17,218 bases of DNA from UMGS1649 sp045637095 (GCA_045637095.1 JAZTYX010000042.1:1-17218); one strand, 5' to 3'; positions 6,151 to 13,785 are shown, counted from the first letter of the stretch. Notes: generated by a model from the letters alone, not told the origin. Program-made: numbers and translations.

Positions 6151-7524
6151 ATGTTAACAGAAACTATTGCAGCTATAAGTACAGGTGGTACAAGTAGTGG
6201 AATTAATATAATAAGAATAAGTGGAGAAAAGGCACTAGAAATAGTGTCTAAGATCTTCACAAATTATGCTAAATTAGATCATCAAAAGATAATCTATGGA
6301 AAGATAATAAATAATAATACAAGCACCATGGTAGATGAAGTGCTTGTTTCATGCTTTAAGGCACCACACAGTTTTACTGGAGAAGATGTGTGCGAGATAA
6401 ATTGTCATGGCGGAAGAAAGGTTACACTTGAAATATTAAAACTTGTTGTAGACAATGGAGCAAGAATAGCCGAACCAGGAGAATTCTCTAAGAGAGCGTT
6501 CTTAAATGGAAAAATGGACTTATCTAAAGCAGAAGCTATAATAGATGTAATAAATGCTAAGACAAGTGCACAAGCAAAAGTGGCTGTAAATCAGTTGTCG
6601 GGCGGAATCTACGACAAAGTAGAAGCAGTAAGAGATATGCTTGTAACGCTTATGGCAGAGATAGAAGTAAGCATAGATTATCCAGAATATGATTATGAAG
6701 AAATAACAATTAACAAGCTAGAGGAAAGATTAGATTTAATTAAAAAAGAAATAGATTTATTAATAAAAACACATAATGATGGTAAGTATATAAAGAACGG
6801 AATAAATTTAGCAATTGTAGGAAATACAAATGTAGGTAAATCATCATTATTAAACACATTATTAAACGAAGAAAAAGCAATAGTAACAGATATAGAAGGA
6901 ACTACGAGAGATGTTATAGAAGAAACATTAATAATAGGTAATTTAGTACTTAATGTTTCAGATACAGCGGGAATAAGAGAAACTGATGATGTGGTTGAAG
7001 CTATAGGTGTTAACAAAAGTCTAAAAGCCATAGATGATACAGATATGATAATTTATCTTATAGACTTATCAAGAGGCTTAAACGCTAGAGACATCGAGCT
7101 TTTAGAGAAAATTAAAGGCCAAAACAAACCATACATAATTGGACTTAACAAAGTAGATATTTCACGTGAAAAGATCGAAGATGTTAAAAGGCAATTAGGA
7201 AATCATAAAAATATAATATGCATATCTAGTAAAACTGGAGAAGGTATTGTAGAATTAAAAGATACTATAGAGGAAATATTTAATATATCTAATATAGATA
7301 GTGAAGAAAGTAGAATAATAGTAAATGAAAGACATAAAGATTTACTAGAAAAGGCTAGAAATAGCGTTATAAAAGCAAAAGAAATAGCAGAAATGGGAGA
7401 ATCTTTAGATGTTGCAGCAATAGATATTAAAGAAGCTACTGAGATGCTTGGAAATATTACAGGAAAGAATGCAAGTAGTGATGTTGTAAACAAGATATTC
7501 GAGAAGTTCTGTTTAGGAAAGTAG
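6151..7524 (+). CDS. mnmE: tRNA-modifying GTPase MnmE
   Basis: MnmE works with MnmG to add the carboxymethylaminomethyl (or aminomethyl) group to C5 of wobble uridine 34 in certain tRNAs, using a folate one-carbon donor and GTP hydrolysis. The 457-residue product has the N-terminal folate-binding domain (about 1-120), a helical domain and an inserted G domain. The G motifs are GNTNVGKS (224-231), TTRD (251-254), DTAG (271-274) and NKVD (333-336). It ends in the diagnostic FCLGK (453-457) with the catalytic Cys454. The start ATG follows an AAAGGA site. The TAG stop forms part of the ribosome binding site of mnmG, ten bases on, so the two partner proteins are produced together. A parS-like site (7158-7173) lies in the G domain coding region. 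Confidence 0.98.
   Translation: MLTETIAAISTGGTSSGINIIRISGEKALEIVSKIFTNYAKLDHQKIIYGKIINNNTSTMVDEVLVSCFKAPHSFTGEDVCEINCHGGRKVTLEILKLVVDNGARIAEPGEFSKRAFLNGKMDLSKAEAIIDVINAKTSAQAKVAVNQLSGGIYDKVEAVRDMLVTLMAEIEVSIDYPEYDYEEITINKLEERLDLIKKEIDLLIKTHNDGKYIKNGINLAIVGNTNVGKSSLLNTLLNEEKAIVTDIEGTTRDVIEETLIIGNLVLNVSDTAGIRETDDVVEAIGVNKSLKAIDDTDMIIYLIDLSRGLNARDIELLEKIKGQNKPYIIGLNKVDISREKIEDVKRQLGNHKNIICISSKTGEGIVELKDTIEEIFNISNIDSEESRIIVNERHKDLLEKARNSVIKAKEIAEMGESLDVAAIDIKEATEMLGNITGKNASSDVVNKIFEKFCLGK
7158..7173. promoter_or_regulatory. parS-like ParB binding site in mnmE
   Basis: TATTTCACGTGAAAAG matches the parS consensus at 13 of 16 positions, the best match in this window, with the full TTTCACGTGAAA core. 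Confidence 0.65.
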
Positions 7525-7533
7525 GAATATATA

Positions 7534-9429
7534 ATGATAGAATACAAAGATATAGATTATGATGTAGTAGTAATAGGCGGAGGACATGCTGGTATAGAAG
7601 CTGCCCTTGCCGCTGCACGTCTTGGAAAGACTACTGCTATGTTTGTAATGAATATGGATTCGGTTGCTAATATGCCTTGTAACCCTAGTATCGGCGGTAC
7701 TTCTAAAGGACATCTAGTTAGAGAAATAGACGCTTTAGGAGGTCAAATGGGACTATCTGCAGATGAATGTTTTGTACAATCTAAGATGCTTAATTCATCT
7801 AAAGGACCTGCAGTACATTCATTAAGAGCGCAAATAGATAGAAAAAAATATCATGCATATATGAAGCAAGTTCTAGAAAAAGAAGAGAATCTAGATATTA
7901 TACAAGCAGAAGTTGTAGAGATTAGAACAGATAATAATAAAGTAAAAGAAATAAGAACAAAGAACGGAGCTGTATACGGTTGTAAAGCGGTTGTAGTAGC
8001 TACAGGAACATACTTAAAAGGTAAAGTTGTAATAGGCGAAGTATCCTATGAAAGCGGCCCGGATGGCGTGTTTCCAGCAAATGAGCTATCTCAAAGTTTA
8101 TTAAATTTAGGTATAGAATTAAGAAGATTTAAGACAGGCACGCCAGCTAGAATAAATGTAAAAACAATGGATTTATCTAAAATGGAAGTACAAAAAGGTG
8201 ATGAAGATATTAAGTCTTTCTCATTTATGAATGAAGATAATAAAGAATTGTTGTCTAGACCGCAAATAGACTGCTATTTAACATATACAAACGAAGAAAC
8301 ACATAAAGAAATTAGATCAAATATACATCGTTCTCCGCTATTTAACGGGAATATAGAAGGTGTAGGGCCTAGATATTGTCCTTCAATAGAAGATAAAGTA
8401 ATGAGATTTGCAGATAAAGAAAGACATCAAATATTTATCGAACCTATGGGAGATAATACAGGAGAAATGTACATTCAAGGAATGTCATCTTCACTTCCAG
8501 AAGAGGTTCAAAAGAAACTATACAAAACCGTTCCAGGCCTAGAGAATTGTAGGTTTATGCGTTCTGCGTATGCTATAGAATATGATGCAATAGACTCAAC
8601 AAAACTATCTTTAGGATTAAAATATAAAGATATAGATGGACTATATTTTGCAGGGCAAATTAACGGAAGTTCTGGATACGAAGAAGCTGCAGCACAAGGC
8701 TTAATTGCTGGTATTAATGCGGTTAGAGGCATAGAAGGTAAAGAAGAGTTTACTTTAGATAGATCAGAAGCATATATAGGTGTATTAATAGATGATCTTG
8801 TAACTAAAGGAACTAACGAACCATATAGAATGATGACTTCTAGATCAGAATATAGATTAATGTTAAGACAAGATAATGCAGACCTTAGACTTACTGAAAA
8901 AGGCCATGCTGTAGGGCTTGTGAGTGATGAGAGATATGCAAACTTTGTAAATAAAAAAGAATTAATAGCTCAAGAATTAGAGAGAGTAAAAACTACTTTA
9001 ATAAAAGCAAATGATTCTACAAATGCTTTATTAGAATCTTTAGGAAGTAGCTCAATAGATAGAGGAACTAAGCTTGCAGAACTTCTAAAAAGAACAGAAG
9101 TTACTTATGATTCTACAGCAGATATAGATCCAGTAAGACCAGTATTACCAAGGGCTGTAAGGGAACAAGTAGAAATACAAGTTAAGTATGAAGGCTATAT
9201 AAAACTACAACAAGAACAAATAGATAGATTCAAAAAATTAGAAGAAAAGAAACTATCTACAGAAATAGATTATGAACAAATAAAAGGATTAAGTTTAGAA
9301 GCTAGACAAAAGTTAAATAAACAAAAACCAACTTCAGTAGGACAAGCTTCAAGAATAACAGGAGTTTCTCCAGCAGATATATCTGTGTTATTAATTTACT
9401 TAACTCAAAGTGGTAAGAAAGAGGTGTGA
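7534..9429 (+). CDS. mnmG: tRNA uridine-5-carboxymethylaminomethyl modification enzyme MnmG (GidA)
   Basis: This is the FAD- and NADH-dependent partner of MnmE in modification of wobble uridine 34. The 631-residue length is standard. The FAD dinucleotide-binding motif is GGGHAG (15-20), followed by MPCNPSIGG with Cys49. Further family blocks are FKTGTPARI, GVGPRYCPSIEDKVMRF with the second conserved cysteine, EPMGDNTGEMYIQGMSSSLP, FAGQINGSSGYEEAAAQG and MTSRSEYRLMLRQDNADLRL. The C-terminal helical region that contacts MnmE and tRNA is complete and ends SVGQASRITGVSPADISVLL plus a short tail. It lies ten bases after mnmE and seven before rsmG. The order mnmE-mnmG-rsmG is a conserved origin-proximal cluster. 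Confidence 0.98.
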   Translation: MIEYKDIDYDVVVIGGGHAGIEAALAAARLGKTTAMFVMNMDSVANMPCNPSIGGTSKGHLVREIDALGGQMGLSADECFVQSKMLNSSKGPAVHSLRAQIDRKKYHAYMKQVLEKEENLDIIQAEVVEIRTDNNKVKEIRTKNGAVYGCKAVVVATGTYLKGKVVIGEVSYESGPDGVFPANELSQSLLNLGIELRRFKTGTPARINVKTMDLSKMEVQKGDEDIKSFSFMNEDNKELLSRPQIDCYLTYTNEETHKEIRSNIHRSPLFNGNIEGVGPRYCPSIEDKVMRFADKERHQIFIEPMGDNTGEMYIQGMSSSLPEEVQKKLYKTVPGLENCRFMRSAYAIEYDAIDSTKLSLGLKYKDIDGLYFAGQINGSSGYEEAAAQGLIAGINAVRGIEGKEEFTLDRSEAYIGVLIDDLVTKGTNEPYRMMTSRSEYRLMLRQDNADLRLTEKGHAVGLVSDERYANFVNKKELIAQELERVKTTLIKANDSTNALLESLGSSSIDRGTKLAELLKRTEVTYDSTADIDPVRPVLPRAVREQVEIQVKYEGYIKLQQEQIDRFKKLEEKKLSTEIDYEQIKGLSLEARQKLNKQKPTSVGQASRITGVSPADISVLLIYLTQSGKKEV

Positions 9430-9443
9430 TTTCACGTGAAATT
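9428..9443. promoter_or_regulatory. parS-like palindrome overlapping the rsmG start
   Basis: TTTCACGTGAAA (9430-9441) is a perfect 12-base palindrome and matches the parS core; the outer two bases on each side differ from consensus. It spans the mnmG/rsmG junction and contains the GTG start of rsmG, so bound ParB could also hinder transcription across the junction. Confidence 0.6.
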
Positions 9444-10170
9444 AACTAAAGAACAATTCATAGAAAACACTGTAAATGCAGTGAAATCAATAGGTTTAGA
9501 CATATCTGTGAAACAAGCAGAAATGCTATATACATATAAAGAGCTACTAGTAAACTGGAACGAAAAGATAAACCTTACTGCTGTTACAGAGGATGATGAA
9601 GTAATAGTAAAACATATCGTAGACTCTCTTTATGTAGCAAAATATATTAAAGAAGGAGATAAAGTAATCGATGTAGGAACAGGAGCAGGTCTTCCTGGAA
9701 TGATCCTTGCTATATATTTTGATGGAAAAGCAGAATTTATATTATTTGACGCTTTAAATAAGAGAATTATATTCTTAGACGAAGTTATTAAAACATTAGG
9801 CCTTAAGAATGTTAGAGCGGTACATGGTAGAGCAGAAGAAACAGCTAAAGAAGCAGGATATAGAGAAGCTTATGATGTAGTTGTAAGTAGGGCTGTGGCT
9901 AGACTTAACGTTCTTATGGAATTAACATCTCCATTTGTTAAAATAGGTGGCAAGTGTGTATATATGAAGGCAGATAAGACTGAGGAAGAGATGAAGGAAA
10001 CAAATAAAGCTGTAGTAGAACTTGCACTTAAGCTAAAAGATACTTACGAGTATCAATTAGAATATAATAATGAATATTTTAGAAGAACTATCATAGAATA
10101 TACTAAAACAAATAGTGTTAAGGATAAATACCCAAGACAATTTGCTAAGATAAAAAAACAACCGCTATAG
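9436..10170 (+). CDS. rsmG: 16S rRNA (guanine527-N7)-methyltransferase RsmG (GidB)
   Basis: RsmG transfers a methyl group from S-adenosylmethionine to N7 of G527 of 16S rRNA, near the streptomycin-binding region. The 244-residue product has NWNEKINLTAV (40-50), the SAM-binding loop DVGTGAGLPGM (79-89), an FDALNKR acidic-ribose region (104-110) and the SRAVA segment (151-155). It ends in the basic KYPRQFAKIKKQPL tail typical of the family. The start is GTG 9436, nine bases after GAGGTG inside the end of mnmG; no ATG fits as well. The start codon lies inside a parS-like palindrome. It appears to end the mnmE-mnmG-rsmG unit, although no terminator hairpin is obvious after it. Confidence 0.97.
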   Translation: MKLTKEQFIENTVNAVKSIGLDISVKQAEMLYTYKELLVNWNEKINLTAVTEDDEVIVKHIVDSLYVAKYIKEGDKVIDVGTGAGLPGMILAIYFDGKAEFILFDALNKRIIFLDEVIKTLGLKNVRAVHGRAEETAKEAGYREAYDVVVSRAVARLNVLMELTSPFVKIGGKCVYMKADKTEEEMKETNKAVVELALKLKDTYEYQLEYNNEYFRRTIIEYTKTNSVKDKYPRQFAKIKKQPL

Positions 10171-10200
10171 CTCTAAAATAAGGCTTTTCTAAGATAATGT

Positions 10201-10229
10201 TTGCAATACTTGACATCGTATGGTATAAT
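10201..10229 (+). promoter_or_regulatory. promoter of the 85-aa gene
   Basis: TATAAT (10224-10229) is preceded by TGG, an extended -10 element, and by TTGCAA (10201-10206) at a 17-base spacing. A TTGACA at 10210-10215 is only eight bases from the -10 and cannot serve as its partner. Confidence 0.7.
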
Positions 10230-10283
10230 ACATAGTGCTGTAAAAAACATGATTACCACATTTAAATAAATAAGGAGGTTTGT

Positions 10284-10541
10284 ATGGCAAAGAAGAAAAA
10301 AGTAAACTGTAAGCATGGCCTTACTTGTGCTGAAGAAATTCAGGCAAGAAAACTTAGATGGCAGTTAGAAGCCGGGGACGAAGAATACAACCAACTGATA
10401 CGGGAGCTCTATGAAGAGTGGTTTATGAAACCTAAGGAGAGTTTTTATGATTGGCTTTGGCCGCAAGATAAAATCTTATCTTCCGCATTAAGGAGAATGT
10501 ATGACTGGCAGCTGACCGTTTTCGGTAAATCTATCAAGTAA
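10284..10541 (+). CDS. unrecognised 85-aa protein between rsmG and parA
   Basis: I do not recognise this protein. It starts at ATG 10284 after TAAGGAGG, has a basic KKKKK-like N-terminus, a Cys-Lys-His-X3-Cys arrangement (Cys9, His11, Cys15), and a middle rich in Glu, Trp and Tyr (RELYEEWFMKP, YDWLWPQDK, RRMYDWQL). Five tryptophans in 85 residues is high. No membrane segment or signal is present. It has its own promoter and a strong terminator, so it is a monocistronic unit. Codons such as GCC, CGG, CTG and CTC occur in a cluster that contrasts with the AGA/TTA style of rsmG and parA, hinting at different ancestry. In many Bacillota the nucleoid occlusion gene noc lies at this place, but this protein is far too short and has no ParB-like motifs. 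Confidence 0.8.
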   Translation: MAKKKKVNCKHGLTCAEEIQARKLRWQLEAGDEEYNQLIRELYEEWFMKPKESFYDWLWPQDKILSSALRRMYDWQLTVFGKSIK

Positions 10542-10572
10542 TTACAAGATATGATTGTATAAGGCCCAAAAA

Positions 10573-10617
10573 AGAGAAGAGTAAATCTAAAAAAAAGAGA
10601 TTTACTCTTTTCTTTTT
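10573..10617 (+). terminator. strong terminator after the 85-aa gene
   Basis: A stem of about 16 pairs (AGAGAAGAGTAAATCT against AGATTTACTCTTTTCT, with one G-T pair) closes a loop of nine A residues and is followed by a T run. It isolates parA from upstream transcription. Confidence 0.9.
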
Positions 10618-10630
10618 GTTTAAATTGTAA

Positions 10631-10636
10631 TATAAT
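10631..10636 (+). promoter_or_regulatory. probable -10 element of the parAB promoter
   Basis: TATAAT lies 22 bases before the parA start and directly after the terminator T run. No good -35 hexamer lies at the right distance, so this is a partial promoter call. Some promoter is needed here because the strong terminator lies upstream. Confidence 0.45.
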
Positions 10637-10658
10637 ACATGCAAAAGAGGTGAAAGTT

Positions 10659-11429
10659 GTGGCAAAAGTAATAGCAATAGCAAATCAAAAGGGTGGCGTA
10701 GGTAAGACTACAACAGCAATTAACTTAAGCGCATGTGTTGCAGAAAGAGGTAAGAAGGTACTTTTAATAGATATAGATCCACAAGGTAATGCTACTAGTG
10801 GTGTTGGCATAGCAAAGCAACCAACAGACAAGTCAGTATACGATGTAATAATAAACGAAGACAAGATGGTTGACATAATAAAGCCGACTGTAGTGAAAAA
10901 ATTATTCGTGTGTCCGTCAAGTATAAACCTTGCGGCAGCAGAGGTTGAACTAGTTCCTTTAATGGCACGTGAAACAAGACTTAAGAAAGCAATAGAAGAA
11001 TTAGAAGAAACTCAACAATACGATTATATATTTATGGATTGTCCTCCATCATTAGGATTAGTAACATTAAATGCGTTTGCAGCGGCAGACAGTGTTCTTG
11101 TTCCAATCCAATCTGAGTATTATGCATTAGAAGGCTTAGGACAACTTGTAAATACAATTAAGCTTGTTAAAAAGAATTTAAATCCAGATTTAGAAATTGA
11201 AGGAGTTGTAATGACGATGTTCGATTCTAGAACTAGATTATCTACTCAAGTAGCAGAAGAAGTTGTGAAATATTTTGGAAACAAGGTGTTTGAGACTATG
11301 ATACCAAGAAATATTAGACTTAGTGAGGCACCAAGCCATGGGTTACCAATAACAATATATGATCCATTATCTAAAGGTGCTAGAACATACAAGAAACTAG
11401 CTAAAGAATTGTTAAGCAATAACAAATAG
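10659..11429 (+). CDS. parA: chromosome partitioning ATPase ParA (Soj)
   Basis: This is a Walker-type ATPase that binds DNA non-specifically as an ATP dimer and, with ParB, segregates the origin region; in Bacillota it also modulates DnaA. The 256-residue product opens MAKVIAIANQKGGVGKTT, with the deviant Walker A KGGVGKT (11-17). It continues with DIDPQGN (38-44), the Walker B region FMDCPPSLG and the C-terminal LSEAPSHGLPITIYDP block. I chose the GTG at 10659, five bases after AGAGGTGA, rather than the in-frame GTG at 10650. The latter is part of that ribosome binding site and would add three residues absent from the usual start. It lies 16 bases before parB. A parS-like half-consensus site (10961-10976) lies in the frame. 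Confidence 0.97.
   Translation: MAKVIAIANQKGGVGKTTTAINLSACVAERGKKVLLIDIDPQGNATSGVGIAKQPTDKSVYDVIINEDKMVDIIKPTVVKKLFVCPSSINLAAAEVELVPLMARETRLKKAIEELEETQQYDYIFMDCPPSLGLVTLNAFAAADSVLVPIQSEYYALEGLGQLVNTIKLVKKNLNPDLEIEGVVMTMFDSRTRLSTQVAEEVVKYFGNKVFETMIPRNIRLSEAPSHGLPITIYDPLSKGARTYKKLAKELLSNNK
10961..10976. promoter_or_regulatory. parS-like site in parA, one half-site perfect
   Basis: AATGGCACGTGAAACA matches parS at 12 of 16 positions. The right half GTGAAACA is perfect and the left half is degenerate. In B. subtilis one parS lies inside the parAB operon (in the parB homologue spo0J), so the position is plausible, but this is the weakest of the four sites. Confidence 0.4.
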
Positions 11430-11445
11430 AACATAGGAGGAAAAT

Positions 11446-12327
11446 ATGGGAACAAGTAAAGGTTTAGGAAGAGGCTTAAATGCTCTTTTTGATGATATAG
11501 AAGAGGTTAAAAGTGTAACTACTAAAGAAAAGAAAACAGTACTAGATAGTGTTGTTGAACTTAATGTTACAGATGTAGAACCAATGCCTAATCAGCCAAG
11601 AAAGGTGTTTGATGAAAAGAAATTAGAAGAACTTGCAGACTCTGTAAGAGAACATGGAGTTATTCAACCAATAATTGTTGAAAAAGCTGACGAAGGATAT
11701 CACATAGTAGCAGGTGAAAGAAGATGGAGAGCAGCTAAAATTGTTGGTCTTAAAACAATACCTGCAATAGTTAAAGATTATACAGAATCTAAAAGAAAAC
11801 AAGTTGCGTTAATAGAAAATATCCAAAGAGAAGATCTTAATGTAATGGAAGTTGCAAGAGCTTTAAAAGAGCTTATGGAACTAGATGAATATACAGTAAC
11901 AGAAGTTGCTAAAGTAACTGGTAAGAGTCAATCAGCAGTTTCTAACATAGTAAGACTCCTAAAATTAACTCCTGAAGTTCAAGATTTAGTTTTAGATGGT
12001 AAACTTGTTGAAGGACAAGCAAGAGCACTTTTAACAATAGAAGATGCAGAAGAACAAGTAAGAGTTGCTAAGAAAGTTATTGAAAAGAAACTTACTGTTA
12101 GAGAAGTTGAAAAACTAATTTATGATGATGCAAATAAATATAATGTGAAAAAAAAGAAGGTAGCAAAGAAAAGTAGCCTTTATAAAGCTGTAGAAGACAA
12201 ATTAAGCGAGTATTTTGGTATGAAGGTAAAAGTAGATGCCTCAAAACAAAATCAACGTTTAATTATCGAATACTACAATAATGAAGGATTAGAAAGCATA
12301 CTTGAAAAATTAGAAATAGAACTATAA
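11446..12327 (+). CDS. parB: chromosome partitioning protein ParB (Spo0J)
   Basis: ParB is a CTP-dependent DNA clamp that loads at parS sites, spreads along DNA and recruits SMC. The 293-residue product begins with GLGRGLNALF (7-16), the N-terminal peptide that stimulates ParA ATPase. The CTP-binding domain carries GERRWRA (90-96) and ENIQRE (124-129). A helix-turn-helix follows at about 150-172 (TVTEVAKVTGKSQSAVSNI). A basic linker (KKKKVAKKSS) leads to the C-terminal dimerisation region. The start ATG follows ATAGGAGGAAAAT. It is cotranscribed with parA and probably with the two membrane proteins behind it. Its likely binding sites are the parS-like palindromes listed in this window. Confidence 0.97.
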   Translation: MGTSKGLGRGLNALFDDIEEVKSVTTKEKKTVLDSVVELNVTDVEPMPNQPRKVFDEKKLEELADSVREHGVIQPIIVEKADEGYHIVAGERRWRAAKIVGLKTIPAIVKDYTESKRKQVALIENIQREDLNVMEVARALKELMELDEYTVTEVAKVTGKSQSAVSNIVRLLKLTPEVQDLVLDGKLVEGQARALLTIEDAEEQVRVAKKVIEKKLTVREVEKLIYDDANKYNVKKKKVAKKSSLYKAVEDKLSEYFGMKVKVDASKQNQRLIIEYYNNEGLESILEKLEIEL

Positions 12328-12358
12328 AAATTAAATATAAAAGAAGGTGAAAGTCATT

Positions 12359-12925
12359 ATGAATATATTAGAAAAATTAGAAGTAGAACACATAGCAATA
12401 CTTATCCTTTTTGTAATAACTATAATAAACTTTATTTTGTTATTAAAGAATAATAAGAAGGTTAGGAAATATAAAGAACAATATGAAAAGGTTCTTGCTA
12501 AGTTTAATTCTAAAGTAGATATTCAGGATGACTTTCAATCTATTTATGACAGATTAAATGCCGTAGAGAAAAAGTCAATAGAAACTGTGGAAACTGTGAA
12601 TAAGTACATAAATAAAATTAAGAGCAATGTGCAAAAAGTTGGCTTTATAAAATATAATGCTTATGATGAAACAGAAAATAAATTAAGTTTTGCACTAGCG
12701 CTTTTAGATGACTATAATAATGGTGTGCTAATTAATCATATATATTCAAAACATGGTTCGAATATATATGCTAAACTAGTAACAGAATCTAAAGTAGAAG
12801 ATAGAATCTCTGAAGAAGAAGCAATGGCTCTTCAAATGGCAATAGATGATAAAGATTTTAAGTTAAGACTTGTTGGTGAAGTTAAGGAAACAAATAAAAA
12901 GAAAAAAAGAAACAAAAGAGTATAG
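12359..12925 (+). CDS. DUF4446 family membrane-anchored protein
   Basis: This 188-residue protein of unknown function has one N-terminal membrane segment (about 11-30), a basic and probably coiled-coil stretch (31-90), and a compact C-terminal domain. That domain carries the DUF4446 core VQKVGFIKYNAYDETENKL (91-109), the FALALLDDYNNGVL run and a later SEEEA (151-155), and ends in a very basic tail. I chose ATG 12359, eight bases after GAAGGTGA, rather than the in-frame GTG at 12347, which belongs to that ribosome binding site. It is 31 bases after parB. DUF4446 genes are commonly found directly after parB in Clostridia, as I recall, which suggests a role near chromosome segregation or the envelope; no activity can be read from the sequence. 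Confidence 0.88.
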   Translation: MNILEKLEVEHIAILILFVITIINFILLLKNNKKVRKYKEQYEKVLAKFNSKVDIQDDFQSIYDRLNAVEKKSIETVETVNKYINKIKSNVQKVGFIKYNAYDETENKLSFALALLDDYNNGVLINHIYSKHGSNIYAKLVTESKVEDRISEEEAMALQMAIDDKDFKLRLVGEVKETNKKKKRNKRV

Positions 12926-12935
12926 GGGGAAACAT

Positions 12936-13511
12936 ATGAAAATGGATTTTAGAAGTGTAACTGGTATGGGTAAGACCATAGAAGAAAAAATGAGAGAGTA
13001 CAACGAAGTAAAGGATGCTATACAAAATTTAAGCAAGAATAAGGAAAAGAATAAAAAGGAAACAAACGCTCAATTAGCAATGACTCCTTGGGGCACGGTG
13101 TTGCTTATTGCTATAATTTGTATATTATTAGGTTCGTTAGCATTTTATTTAGGAATAAATAATATAAAAAGATCAATAGCAAATGCAGATGAAAAAGTAT
13201 ATATAACAGCTGAAATAGACTATGTAAGGTCAAGATTTGGTTCGAGTGGTGGATCTGAACTAGAGATTGAATATTACATTGATGGTAAAAGATATGAAGA
13301 TAAAATAGAAACTTCTACAGATCGTGATCAATTTATGATGGGACAACCTATACAAGTTTATTACTATAAAGATAATCCGTATAACATATATCTTGTTTCT
13401 GAAGAAATAGGTGGTTACATTCTTCCTGTTGTAGGTGTAATATTTATATTTGTAGGATTTGCAGCTATATTTGCTAAGATAAAGGCAGGAAACGTAAAAA
13501 GAAAAAGATAA
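12936..13511 (+). CDS. DUF3592-like two-span membrane protein
   Basis: The product is 191 residues. A charged, probably helical N-terminal part (1-50, EEKMREYNEVKDAIQNLSKN) is followed by a membrane segment at about 52-74. An extracytoplasmic domain of about 80 residues comes next (VYITAEIDYV, GGSELEIEYYIDGKRYEDKI, MGQPIQVYYYKDNPYNIYL), and then a second membrane segment (159-181). The pattern of a beta-rich domain ending in VYYYxDNP between two helices is typical of DUF3592 proteins, whose function is unknown. The start ATG is 11 bases from the stop of the DUF4446 gene and follows GGGGGAAA; upstream in-frame codons overlap that gene and lack a ribosome binding site. It is probably the last gene of the parAB transcript, although no terminator is visible before the tRNA promoter. 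Confidence 0.82.
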   Translation: MKMDFRSVTGMGKTIEEKMREYNEVKDAIQNLSKNKEKNKKETNAQLAMTPWGTVLLIAIICILLGSLAFYLGINNIKRSIANADEKVYITAEIDYVRSRFGSSGGSELEIEYYIDGKRYEDKIETSTDRDQFMMGQPIQVYYYKDNPYNIYLVSEEIGGYILPVVGVIFIFVGFAAIFAKIKAGNVKRKR

Positions 13512-13526
13512 AATGTAAAAAAAGTC

Positions 13527-13554
13527 TTGACATTAATTATAAATTTGGTATAAT
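13527..13554 (+). promoter_or_regulatory. strong promoter of the tRNA-Ser pair
   Basis: TTGACA (13527-13532) is followed 16 bases later by an extended -10 (TGG TATAAT, 13546-13554). Transcription should start near 13561, just before the first tRNA. Confidence 0.9.
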
Positions 13555-13569
13555 TAGTCATGTACTTAA

Positions 13570-13658
13570 GGAAGAGTGTCCGAGTGGTTTAAGGAGCCAG
13601 TCTTGAAAACTGGTGATGTCGAAAGGCACCGTGGGTTCGAATCCTACCTCTTCCGCCA
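13570..13658 (+). tRNA. tRNA-Ser (anticodon UGA)
   Basis: The acceptor arm GGAAGAG pairs with CTCTTCC, with discriminator G and an encoded CCA. The anticodon stem CCAGT/ACTGG encloses the loop CTTGAAA, which gives anticodon TGA at 13604-13606. The long variable arm and GGTTCGAATCC T-arm are as expected for a class II serine tRNA. Confidence 0.97.
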
Positions 13659-13662
13659 CATA

Positions 13663-13683
13663 AAGGAAGCTTAAGGCTTCCTT
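13663..13683 (+). other. hairpin between the two tRNA-Ser genes
   Basis: AAGGAAGC pairs with GCTTCCTT around a five-base loop. The following AATTTAT is not a good terminator tail, so it is more likely a processing or partial attenuation structure within a two-tRNA transcript. Confidence 0.55.
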
Positions 13684-13692
13684 AATTTATAT

Positions 13693-13785
13693 GGAGAGTT
13701 ACCCAAGAGGCCGAAGGGGACTGTTTGCTAAACAGTTAGTGTCCAATTACGGGCAGCGAGGGTTCGAATCCCTCACTCTCCGCCA
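13693..13785 (+). tRNA. tRNA-Ser (anticodon GCU)
   Basis: The acceptor GGAGAGT pairs with ACTCTCC, with discriminator G and an encoded CCA. The anticodon stem ACTGT/ACAGT encloses TTGCTAA, which gives anticodon GCT at 13727-13729. A long variable arm and the GGTTCGAATCC T-arm are present. It lies 34 bases after the first tRNA-Ser. Confidence 0.97.

Noticed and set aside
10210..10215. TTGACA as a -35 element for the 85-aa gene
   Set aside because: The spacing to TATAAT is only eight bases; the extended -10 with TTGCAA at 17 bases is the workable promoter.
10650..10658. Upstream GTG start for parA (and likewise GTG 4017 for rnpA and GTG 12347 for the DUF4446 gene)
   Set aside because: In all three cases the GTG is part of an AGGTGA ribosome binding site for the next in-frame start.
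12870..12935. 22-codon N-terminal extension of the DUF3592-like protein
   Set aside because: It overlaps the end of the DUF4446 gene and lacks a ribosome binding site, whereas ATG 12936 has GGGGGAAA.
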